Of a stretch of DNA of 19,064 bases, positions 8,579 to 14,911 are shown piece after piece. Location: assembly GCA_013002105.1 (NCBI GenBank), contig JABDKS010000912.1:1-19064 (forward strand), read 5' to 3'. Under the pieces are notes generated by a model, which ran no database searches, had not been told where the DNA came from, and worked only from the letters and a program-made list of their open reading frames with translations. A program made the translations under genes and the position numbers. The DNA comes from Pirellulaceae bacterium (GTDB taxonomy: Bacteria > Planctomycetota > Planctomycetia > Pirellulales > Pirellulaceae). Position 1 is the stretch's first letter; every line of letters starts with the position of its first letter.

Positions 8579-10462
8579 ATGCGACGATTGTGCGTTCTGG
8601 CTGGCCTTGCGTTGCTGGCCACCTCCGCGATCGCAATCGGCTATCCCTCGGGGACACCGTTTGCCGATTCGAGCTCCCTGCCGTTGCCATTGGCCATCGG
8701 CTGGGTTGTTGCGCAAGTTTGCTTGATCGTGTTGCCCGCGTTGCTGCTTGGATGGGTCGCGATCCGATATCAGTGGCCAGCCGGTCAGGCGATCAGTATC
8801 GCCGGGATCTACTGCGTTCCCCTGATCGTATTGGCCGATTGTGTTGTCTTTCACTGGATCTCCCAACGTTTTCTTTCACGAGCGACACTCGCGGTGCTGG
8901 GCCAATTGCACTCGCGATTAGCATCGGAGATGACGACATCCACGTGGCTGTTTGCGATCACCTTGATCGGCGGCTTCGTTCTTTTTGTCATCGGCTCGTG
9001 GTGGCTAGCTGCGAAACTAGGCCGTGCGTTCCAATTCCAACCTTGGTCGTTTGTCGCTCTTGTCGTTGCAATCTTGGTCGCGTTCTCGGTCGTACCGATT
9101 TGGAATCTGCGTCAAACACGTGCGGAGATGTACGCTTTTTCGACTCGTCACCCACTTTGCGCGTTTCATTTGGTAGCGGCTACTTCGGTGGGAACATCGG
9201 CGGGCGATGTTGGGCCGGGCATCCGCGGGAATACCGAATCGATGAAAGGTGTCCTTGCGGCACTTGAGGATCGACAACGTGATCTCCGCGTTGTGCACCA
9301 TCGTCAGGACTTGCCGGATGTCGTGATTGTCGTGATCGAATCAATGAGACCCGAACTGGTCGCTGCGGACGTGATGCCAACACTGTGGCGGTACACGCAG
9401 AAAGGCATTCATTGCAGACAACATTTTTCCGCTGGCAACGCCACCAACCATGGCATGTTCAGCCTGCTCAACGGATTGGAAGCCACTTGGTACTCGCGTG
9501 CGGTACGGGATTCACCGATCTTGAATCGTCTCTTTCGCCAAGCCGGCTATGAGCTTGGTTTCTTTGCCGGTCACGATGGTTGGCGACGGTTTCGAATGGA
9601 CGGATTCATCGGTCCGCAACATTATGATCGATTCCAGACCGAGCGTCCCGGATGGTTGGAATCGGATCAACGGGCGACGCGCCGCGCGGCCAACTTCCTG
9701 GATGCTGATCGCACCAACCGTGGGCCCCGATTGGCCGTCGTCTATCTCTATTCGACCCACGCGGACTACCACAGTTATCCCGATGACCGCATTTTTCAGC
9801 CGGCGGCCGATGATCGTTTTCTAATTCCCTTTTCGCAGCAGGCCCGCGACGGAGTTTGGAATCGATACAAGAACAGCGGGCGCTCGGTCGACCGTTTCCT
9901 GTCCGTGCTGCTGAAAGATGACCGCGTTGCGATCGTGACCGGAGACCACGGAGAATCGTTTTTGGAAGACGGCGTGTGCGGGCATGGGGTACGCATTTCG
10001 CAGTACCAGAACATGACGCCCGCCGTCGTTTATGTGCCCGGCCAACACGCTGCCACCATTGACCGGCCGACGATGCACGCGGATTTGCTGCCGACATTGC
10101 TGGCAGCGGTCGGAATCCAGAGCAACGATTCAGACCTCTTCGACGGCGTCAATCTACTGCGAGTCAACGACGCGGAATTGGCTGAGCGTTGCTTTATCAC
10201 GCGGGATTATCTGAGCGACGACTGCGCGCTGATCGGGCCGTGGACGGTGGACCCGATGAAACCATTTGCCTATCGGGTCGACATTTCACTGGAACCGTGG
10301 CGGGCATCATTGCTCAACCCAATCGATCGCAAAGGTGATCAGATCAACGAAAAATCGGGGCTCACCGGGCTGTCGGCGAAACAATCGCTACGCCAATGGG
10401 CGAATCAACGATTCGGCAAAGAGGCTGTTGCTAGCTTTCCAGATTCATCTATCGGTCGCTAA
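8579..10462 (+). CDS. Membrane-anchored sulfatase/phosphatase-fold protein, YejM/PbgA-like
   Basis: About 627 aa: five predicted transmembrane helices (about 4-21, 36-62, 71-92, 122-143 and 156-175) followed by a large periplasmic alkaline-phosphatase-superfamily domain. Superfamily marks are VVIVVIES with E254 as a likely metal ligand, SAGNATNHGMFSLLNG with T289 in the place of the catalytic Thr or Ser, and TGDHGESFLEDGVCGHG (D456, H457, H469). Five TMs plus this domain is the plan of YejM/PbgA, which in enterobacteria controls LPS synthesis; LTA-synthase-like transferases and membrane sulfatases are alternatives. No sulfatase CxPxR motif is seen, so it is not a classical sulfatase. The start is uncertain: GTG 8546, ATG 8549 and ATG 8558 are upstream in frame, but ATG 8579 gives a short basic n-region (MRRL) and avoids overlap with DUF2461. 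Confidence 0.85.
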   Translation: MRRLCVLAGLALLATSAIAIGYPSGTPFADSSSLPLPLAIGWVVAQVCLIVLPALLLGWVAIRYQWPAGQAISIAGIYCVPLIVLADCVVFHWISQRFLSRATLAVLGQLHSRLASEMTTSTWLFAITLIGGFVLFVIGSWWLAAKLGRAFQFQPWSFVALVVAILVAFSVVPIWNLRQTRAEMYAFSTRHPLCAFHLVAATSVGTSAGDVGPGIRGNTESMKGVLAALEDRQRDLRVVHHRQDLPDVVIVVIESMRPELVAADVMPTLWRYTQKGIHCRQHFSAGNATNHGMFSLLNGLEATWYSRAVRDSPILNRLFRQAGYELGFFAGHDGWRRFRMDGFIGPQHYDRFQTERPGWLESDQRATRRAANFLDADRTNRGPRLAVVYLYSTHADYHSYPDDRIFQPAADDRFLIPFSQQARDGVWNRYKNSGRSVDRFLSVLLKDDRVAIVTGDHGESFLEDGVCGHGVRISQYQNMTPAVVYVPGQHAATIDRPTMHADLLPTLLAAVGIQSNDSDLFDGVNLLRVNDAELAERCFITRDYLSDDCALIGPWTVDPMKPFAYRVDISLEPWRASLLNPIDRKGDQINEKSGLTGLSAKQSLRQWANQRFGKEAVASFPDSSIGR

Positions 10463-10503
10463 CAGGGTTTCTCTAAACTCGCGCGACCAATGGAGTCGGC
10501 TGG

Positions 10504-10525
10504 GGATCACGAAGGATCGTGGTCC
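10504..10525 (+). other. 9-bp hairpin with a 4-nt loop in the gap between the YejM-like and metallopeptidase genes
   Basis: GGATCACGA and TCGTGGTCC pair over 9 bp (one G-T wobble) around the loop AGGA. It lies 41 nt after the YejM-like stop and about 42 nt before the metallopeptidase start. No T-run follows, so it may be an mRNA processing or stability element rather than an intrinsic terminator. Confidence 0.45.
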
Positions 10526-10567
10526 AAAGGCGACAGATGTTGCCCCGCAAACATGGAGTCCCACGGC

Positions 10568-11794
10568 ATGGAAGCCGGAACACGCCTGCGTATCGTTCTG
10601 TTCGCAGTAGCCGCCACCATTTCGATCAACTTTGGTTTATCCAATGCACAGGCCGCCAATCACCGAACGGCCAACTTTCTGATCCAAGCACCCTCGCCAC
10701 AACTTGCTCGAGCGGTGGGTCAAGCGGCTGAAAAGTACCGCAACGACTTGGCCGTCCACTGGCTTGGCAAACCATTGCCCCGTTGGCCGCGCCCCTGTCC
10801 GATTCGCGTGGTTGCCGGCGAGCGATTGGCCGCACAGGGCGTTACGACGTACAACCTGCAACCGGTTCGCGATTTTCAAATGGAAGTCGTCGGTTCTCCC
10901 GAACGAATTCTCGATAGCGTGCTGCCGCACGAAATCACCCACACGATTCTGGCCACTCATTTTGGTCGACCGTTGCCACGTTGGGCGGACGAAGGCATCT
11001 GCACGACAGTCGAACACCAATCGGAGCGTTCCAAACACGAAGCAAAACTACGTGAATTCTTGGCCTCGCGGCGGGGGATCGCGATGAATCAGTTGTTTTT
11101 GCTGACCGAATATCCCAGCGATGTGTTGCCAATGTACGCACAAGGCTACAGCGTTTGCCGATTCTTGATCGACCAACAGGGTCCCCAGACATTCATCCAA
11201 TTCCTGCAGGACTACATGGACCAACGATCCTGGACAGCCAATGTTCGTAAACACTACGGATATGAATCACTGGGAGAGTTGCAAGAGTATTGGCTCGCGT
11301 GGGTCGCCGCCGGCAGCGGACCGACAGAAAAATTTGCCAAAGCAGAATCCAATACCAAGTTGGTGGCCGCCGCAACCGCCGCCACGAATCCTGCTTCTCG
11401 TGTTGCTCTGGCCACACATCAGCAGCCCGCTGGATATCAGCGGCCCGCTGGTTCGGTCACCCGACAGCCTGCAGCCAAGCCGCTGCGATCACCCACCAAG
11501 CCGGCAGCCACTACGCAGCTGGCGCACGCCGATGGGACTCGCGTGGGAGGTGCATTGCAGGAAACGTTGAGCAACGGTTGGTACTCGCGTCAGCGGCAGG
11601 CTGCCCAAAACACGCTTGCTTCGGCGACCGCATTGTCGAAGCCGAATGTTATCAAGCCAATCATCCCGCCCTCGGTGGGACAGAGCGGTCGGTATTCAGC
11701 CAGCCAGCCGCAACCCGAGCAGCAGATGTCGCGAGCTGGGGCACCGGTGGCCGAAGTGTTTGACGGCGGACCGACGCTTCGTCGGTATCGCTAG
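10568..11794 (+). CDS. Secreted HExxH (gluzincin-type, peptidase-MA-like) metallopeptidase-like protein
   Basis: About 408 aa. A signal peptide covers residues 1-29 (MEAGTRLRIVLFAVAATISI...SNAQA|ANH). The catalytic-type motif HEITH is at 121-125, followed by RWADEG with E142, the expected third zinc ligand of gluzincins. This resembles the peptidase-MA-like proteins common in planctomycetes; activity is not proven. Residues about 270-400 are low-complexity, rich in Ala, Pro, Gln and Thr with short repeats (QQPAGY then QRPAGS), probably a disordered extracytoplasmic tail. ATG 10568 is chosen because GGAG lies 9 nt upstream and the signal peptide starts cleanly; ATG 10553 and ATG 10490 are in frame upstream, and the latter would place a 9-bp hairpin inside the coding region. 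It may be co-transcribed with the YejM-like gene (105-nt gap). Confidence 0.82.
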   Translation: MEAGTRLRIVLFAVAATISINFGLSNAQAANHRTANFLIQAPSPQLARAVGQAAEKYRNDLAVHWLGKPLPRWPRPCPIRVVAGERLAAQGVTTYNLQPVRDFQMEVVGSPERILDSVLPHEITHTILATHFGRPLPRWADEGICTTVEHQSERSKHEAKLREFLASRRGIAMNQLFLLTEYPSDVLPMYAQGYSVCRFLIDQQGPQTFIQFLQDYMDQRSWTANVRKHYGYESLGELQEYWLAWVAAGSGPTEKFAKAESNTKLVAAATAATNPASRVALATHQQPAGYQRPAGSVTRQPAAKPLRSPTKPAATTQLAHADGTRVGGALQETLSNGWYSRQRQAAQNTLASATALSKPNVIKPIIPPSVGQSGRYSASQPQPEQQMSRAGAPVAEVFDGGPTLRRYR

Positions 11795-11824
11795 GACCGC
11801 GGCGCGGCGTGAAAAGTCGGACAG

Positions 11825-11846
11825 GTTGCCCCGGAGGCAGGGCAAC
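11825..11846 (+). terminator. Candidate terminator hairpin after the metallopeptidase gene
   Basis: GTTGCCC and GGGCAAC form a perfect 7-bp stem with an 8-nt loop, 30 nt past the stop, followed by only TTT. It is a plausible but weak intrinsic terminator. Confidence 0.4.
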
Positions 11847-11959
11847 TTTGCCGCAATTGGGTCGTTTTTACCAGCAATCTGCGGTCGATATCGCTACGAA
11901 ACTCCGTGGAAGCGACTACCGCAACGCCCCAAAACCTGCTATTTTCGCACACTTGTAGC

Positions 11960-12007
11960 GTAAGCGGCCTCGACGCTGGGGCCGTCAGCGGCCTCCACTT
12001 GGGGGCC
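11960..12007 (+). repeat. Two tandem 24-bp GC-rich repeats, each able to form a hairpin
   Basis: Units 11960-11983 and 11984-12007 are identical at 19 of 24 positions and share the core AGCGGCCT and the end GGGGCC. The first can form CGGCC/GGCCG. The second can form a 7-bp stem at 11990-12007 with the tetraloop ACTT. They sit 42 nt before the small basic protein gene. The rest of the 255-nt gap (11795-12049) holds only the hairpin at 11825; no clear promoter is seen. Confidence 0.55.
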
Positions 12008-12049
12008 AACCGCGAACTTTGATTCACCATTCTCTGACGATTTGATTCG

Positions 12050-12148
12050 ATGGCAAAACCACAACACAAAATCAAAAAAGCAAATCACGGGCGTCGTCCC
12101 GCGAGTGCAAAAGCACGTAAGGCGAAGCGAAAGAAGATCAAGACCTGA
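12050..12148 (+). CDS. Small very basic protein (32 aa), possible nucleic-acid or ribosome binder
   Basis: An ATG-to-TGA frame of 33 codons encodes a protein beginning MAKPQHKIKKANHGRRPASA. It has 10 Lys, 4 Arg and 2 His among 32 residues, almost no hydrophobic residues and no Cys, so it should bind RNA or DNA. Size and charge recall the tiny ribosomal protein bTHX, but the sequence is not the same and the comparison is only by type. I have the impression that near-identical short basic proteins occur in other planctomycetes; this needs a search. No Shine-Dalgarno is seen. The stop is 19 nt before the FabZ-like GTG, so the two are probably co-transcribed. Random sequence would rarely give such a coherent basic reading frame. 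Confidence 0.7.
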   Translation: MAKPQHKIKKANHGRRPASAKARKAKRKKIKT

Positions 12149-12167
12149 GTAGACGGGTTGTCTGAAC

Positions 12168-12716
12168 GTGACGAAAACTGATTTCTATTTTGATTTGTCC
12201 CAATTGGATTTTGACAATCCGATCGCTGATATCCATGCGATTCGTAAGCTCAATCCACAGCGTGACGAGATGGAACATCTGACCGGCATCCTTGCGGAGG
12301 ACGTCGATAATCAGACGTGCGCCGGCTACAAAGACGTGGGGCACGATGAATTCTGGTGCAACGGGCACATGCCAGGGATGCCGCTGATGCCGGCGGTGAT
12401 TCAGTTGGAAGCCGTCGCGCAACTAGCCAGTTTTTTTACCCAACGAAATGATTTATTGGGTGCCGAAATGGTTGGCTTTGGCGGTGTCGACGGAGCACGC
12501 TTTCGTGACGTCGTCGTGCCGGGCGATCGATTGATCCTGATGATCAAGATGCAGAAAGCACGCCGCAACCGGATGATCGTTGCCGCGTTCCAAGGTGTCG
12601 TCAACGGCAAGCTGGTCGTCGACGGGGTGATTCGCGGAATTCCCATCCCGACCGCCACGATCAAAGCCTATCTGCAAGAACGCGGCGAGATGGCAGAAAA
12701 AACGGCCAAGCAATAA
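12168..12716 (+). CDS. FabZ/FabA-like 3-hydroxyacyl-ACP dehydratase (hot-dog fold)
   Basis: 182 aa, slightly longer than FabZ (about 150) owing to some 40 extra N-terminal residues (DFYFDLSQLDFDNPIADI). The active-site helix GHMPGMPLMPAVIQLEAVAQ keeps His67 and Glu81 with the 14-residue spacing of the FabZ HFPGxPxxPG...E motif; the usual Phe and Gly are replaced by Met and Ala. The later strand VVVPGDRLILMIKM is also typical. It is predicted to dehydrate 3-hydroxyacyl-ACP in fatty-acid or related lipid synthesis, in the cytoplasm. With the altered motif it could serve a specialised lipid or polyketide pathway instead of housekeeping FabZ. The start is GTG 12168: an in-frame TGA lies two codons upstream and no other start intervenes. 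The stop codon lies inside the loop of the terminator hairpin. Confidence 0.88.
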   Translation: MTKTDFYFDLSQLDFDNPIADIHAIRKLNPQRDEMEHLTGILAEDVDNQTCAGYKDVGHDEFWCNGHMPGMPLMPAVIQLEAVAQLASFFTQRNDLLGAEMVGFGGVDGARFRDVVVPGDRLILMIKMQKARRNRMIVAAFQGVVNGKLVVDGVIRGIPIPTATIKAYLQERGEMAEKTAKQ

Positions 12717-12739
12717 TACTTGGCCGTCGCAAAATTTTT
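12697..12739. terminator. Bidirectional intrinsic terminator between convergent genes
   Basis: ACGGCCAAG (12702-12710) and CTTGGCCGT (12719-12727) form a perfect 9-bp stem with an 8-nt loop that contains the FabZ-like TAA (12714-12716). On the minus strand the stem is followed at once by a T-run (the A-run at 12697-12702), giving a textbook terminator for the TelA-like gene. On the plus strand a T-run comes only at 12735-12739, so termination there may be weaker. Confidence 0.75.
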
Positions 12740-12796
12740 AACTGCGTCGGTTTCCCAAGGCGTGACTGTTAGCACGCGATGCAAAACCAGCTGGGT

Positions 12797-14026
12797 TTAA
12801 CCGCCCAAGGACTCGCCACGGGCGTGCCGGGCAAGTGTCTCTTGGTACTTCTTTTTGCCTTCCTCGACCGATTTGCGAATCGCCTTGGTGCTCTCTTCGC
12901 TTTCGCGACGCAGTTCGGCGATCATCTCCAGCGACTCAATTTGGAAACCACTGATCGCATCCACTAGTTTCTGAACCGATTCCGGATTGATCGTGCTGCC
13001 ATAACCGGCTCGCAGAGCAGCTCGCTCGAGCTCACGGCCGAGCTCGGCGACGTCTTCCAGGCCTTTGTTGACGCCATCTTTCATCGCTTCGGTCGCCTGA
13101 GTCACTTCGTGCAGTCCGTGTTGGCTGGTATAGACCGTGCCCAGAATCGTGAAGACATGTTCGTTGGTGGTAAAGAACGTGACCGCACGACGATAAACCC
13201 GCTCTTTGACATCGTGGGTCTGCTTGAGCTTGGTGATCAACGTCTCGCCGACGTCGTAGCCGATCTCTAAATTCTCTGCGATATCCTTGAGCAACTGATA
13301 CGTTTCGTCTTCGGTTTCGAAGCGATGACGTGACTCGTCGCGGCGCAGTTCCAACTGACTCTTACCGCCTTCATCCGTCCCGGTGTATTCATCCAGTGCG
13401 GCCTGCGCGGTCGAAAGTTCCTCTTTGGCGGATTCCAAAATGGGTGCGTGCGTGTCGAGCAGTTCGCGAGCAAGCACCTCGGCTTCCTTCAGGGCGAAGC
13501 GGAAATCGATGTAGCCTTCCATAATGGCTTCTTCGCTGTTGAGCGCCTCTTTGGTGTCTTTGGCGACATCCCCATAGACTTCGACGATCTTTTCGAACCG
13601 GTCACTTGGTGAGCCACGACGCATTTTCATCCACCAATTGGACAGCTTTTCCGTCCCACTGATTTTGCCGTCATCCAACTGGGATATCAGCCGCTTGGAG
13701 TCCTCGCGAACCGAATCGAACATTTGGGCAATGTCCAAGTAACGGTTACCGACTTTGATGCTTTCGACGTTTTCACGAACCAACGCATTGAAGGCGCTCA
13801 TGTGTTGAATCACATCTGCGATGGCCAAAACCTTCGATTCGTCGAGATGTTTGACGCTTTCGAGTAGTCCAATCAGCTCTTGAGGAGCCGTATTTTTGCT
13901 ATCGACTCCAAACTTCTTCAGGACCACGACCGCGCGATCGAGATACTTTCGCATCGATGTCATGTCGCGCTGCTGGGTCTTCGGTGCGCTCGTTTTGGGC
14001 GCGGATGCTTGTGCTTGCTCAGACAT
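12797..14026 (-). CDS. TelA/KlaA-like (toxic anion resistance family) helical protein
   Basis: 409 aa, almost entirely alpha-helical, with no signal peptide or membrane segment, so cytoplasmic. A Lys/Gln/Ser-rich disordered N-terminus (about 1-22) precedes helices running to the end. The block LGTVYTSQHGLHEVTQATEA with the later PESVQKLVDAI...IAELRRESEEST and a charged C-terminal helix resembles TelA/KlaA proteins (PF05816), known from tellurite resistance and cell-envelope stress gene clusters; the match is by pattern and is distant. SNWWMKMRRGSPSDRFEKIV (about 128-147) is also TelA-like. The start is ATG 14026, with GGAG 11 nt upstream. The gene diverges from the tail-anchored and coiled-coil genes and has its own strong terminator at 12697-12727. 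A role in membrane-associated stress is suggested by context but unproven. Confidence 0.6.
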   Translation of the reverse strand: MSEQAQASAPKTSAPKTQQRDMTSMRKYLDRAVVVLKKFGVDSKNTAPQELIGLLESVKHLDESKVLAIADVIQHMSAFNALVRENVESIKVGNRYLDIAQMFDSVREDSKRLISQLDDGKISGTEKLSNWWMKMRRGSPSDRFEKIVEVYGDVAKDTKEALNSEEAIMEGYIDFRFALKEAEVLARELLDTHAPILESAKEELSTAQAALDEYTGTDEGGKSQLELRRDESRHRFETEDETYQLLKDIAENLEIGYDVGETLITKLKQTHDVKERVYRRAVTFFTTNEHVFTILGTVYTSQHGLHEVTQATEAMKDGVNKGLEDVAELGRELERAALRAGYGSTINPESVQKLVDAISGFQIESLEMIAELRRESEESTKAIRKSVEEGKKKYQETLARHARGESLGG

Positions 14027-14419
14027 GGCCGAGGCTTCTCCACAGAGAGGTCAATTGATCAGCTTTCGATTGAAAATCGTAAGCCATAAGGTTAGCGCCT
14101 CGGTGCGCAAAGAGCAATCGTCCGCAGACGGGCAAGGCGTCGCTTTCTAGGCCAAAAATCAGCGCTTTCTGGGCGCCTGATTCGACCATGGGTCCGCAAA
14201 CAACGCGAATTGCATAAGATAGACCCTTCCCACGGCATCCTCGTTGACCTACTGCGACGGGAACCAAATCGATGGCGCCTGATAAGCTACGAGAACGTGA
14301 CTGTTAAGTTTTGACGGTCAACGAACACCGCCGCAGAAAAACCGCCGTCGATGCCAGTGCATCGATAGAAGTTGCCCAATCGTTACTCACCGAATGATTT
14401 CACGCCGATTTCTCCAGCC
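14027..14419. promoter_or_regulatory. 393-bp divergent intergenic region with repeats
   Basis: This region separates the TelA-like gene from the tail-anchored protein gene, and I see no convincing reading frame in it. It contains a direct repeat, CGCTTTCTAGGC at 14141-14152 and CGCTTTCTGGGC at 14163-14174 (11 of 12 identical, 22 bp apart, about two helical turns). It also has a palindrome TTGACGGTCAA at 14311-14321. Near the TelA-like start, CCGAGGC (14029-14035) and GCCTCGG (14097-14103) are inverted, with a small CGATT-GAA-AATCG hairpin at 14067-14079 between them. These may be operator or leader elements. Promoter boxes are not clear. Confidence 0.45.
14141..14174. repeat. Direct repeat spaced 22 bp in the divergent promoter region
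   Basis: CGCTTTCTAGGC and CGCTTTCTGGGC differ at one position and start 22 bp apart, a spacing that puts both on the same face of the helix. It could be a regulator binding site; no regulator gene is seen nearby. Confidence 0.4.
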
Positions 14420-14821
14420 ATGAATAGCGCATCCCAAGCCCAGGCGACGCAGTCTGCCAGCGACCGCATCGAACTTCCCGGCGAAAATTTAACGCTTCAG
14501 GAAACATTGCGCGTCATGGATGTCGCGCGCGAAATGCGGGAGCGACGCGAAACGGCCGAAGAGATGTTTCGTCGCGACGACATCCGCAAGAACTTACGTG
14601 ACAAGTTGATGCGGACCGCTCGACTATCGGGTGACAACGTGACCGAAGCCGAAATCGATGCCGCCATCGCTCAGTACATGGAGCGGTTGCATACATTCGA
14701 AGCTCCACCGAGTGGGCTGAACAATTTCATCGCCCATTGCTGGATTTGGCGAGACCGGATCATGTGGGGTGCCGGGTCGATTGCGGTCTCTGTCGGTGCA
14801 CTGTGGTACCTGTTTGGATAA
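14420..14821 (+). CDS. Small tail-anchored membrane protein, possibly DUF6384 family
   Basis: 133 aa: a Ser/Gln/Ala-rich N-terminus, an amphipathic helical body and a single C-terminal transmembrane segment (about 113-132, MWGAGSIAVSVGALWYLF) that ends the protein, so the bulk should face the cytoplasm. NLTLQETLRVMDVAREMRER, followed by a segment with DIRKNLRDKLMRTA and TEAEIDAAIAQYMERLHTF, recalls DUF6384; I assign this from memory and with caution. ATG 14420 is chosen over an in-frame TTG at 14372, because the extra 16 residues look unlike coding sequence of the family. The coiled-coil gene follows after 90 nt of hairpin-rich DNA. The function is unknown; I infer that it tethers the coiled-coil or TelA-like protein to the membrane. 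Confidence 0.7.
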   Translation: MNSASQAQATQSASDRIELPGENLTLQETLRVMDVAREMRERRETAEEMFRRDDIRKNLRDKLMRTARLSGDNVTEAEIDAAIAQYMERLHTFEAPPSGLNNFIAHCWIWRDRIMWGAGSIAVSVGALWYLFG

Positions 14822-14822
14822 C

Positions 14823-14880
14823 GATTCTCCCCGCCACTTGCGTCCATTGTTTGAGAATCTTGATTAGTCAGTTCGCTGAC
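14823..14880 (+). other. Two consecutive hairpins between the tail-anchored and coiled-coil genes
   Basis: GATTCTC (14823-14829) pairs perfectly with GAGAATC (14853-14859). Just after it, GTCAG-TTCG-CTGAC (14867-14880) is a 5-bp stem with a UUCG tetraloop, followed by T-rich sequence (TTTGTTTTT at 14889-14897). This could partly terminate or process the transcript between the two genes and so set their ratio. About 20% of the stem pairing would need compensatory change data to confirm. Confidence 0.45.
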
Positions 14881-14911
14881 AAATGTCGTTTGTTTTTAGG
14901 TATCACTTATC

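Noticed and set aside
9606..10097. 163-codon minus-strand open frame inside the YejM-like gene
   Set aside because: It is antisense to the catalytic domain, Arg-rich and without motifs.
10490..10552. N-terminal extension of the metallopeptidase from ATG 10490
   Set aside because: It would put 26 unlikely residues before a clean signal peptide and place a 9-bp hairpin in the coding region.
12761..14304. Shared 11-mer CGTGACTGTTA at 12761 and near 14294
   Set aside because: One short match between two noncoding stretches, in the same orientation and without flanking similarity, can arise by chance.
14372..14419. TTG start for the tail-anchored protein
   Set aside because: ATG 14420 is a better start codon and the extra 16 residues add no family-like sequence.
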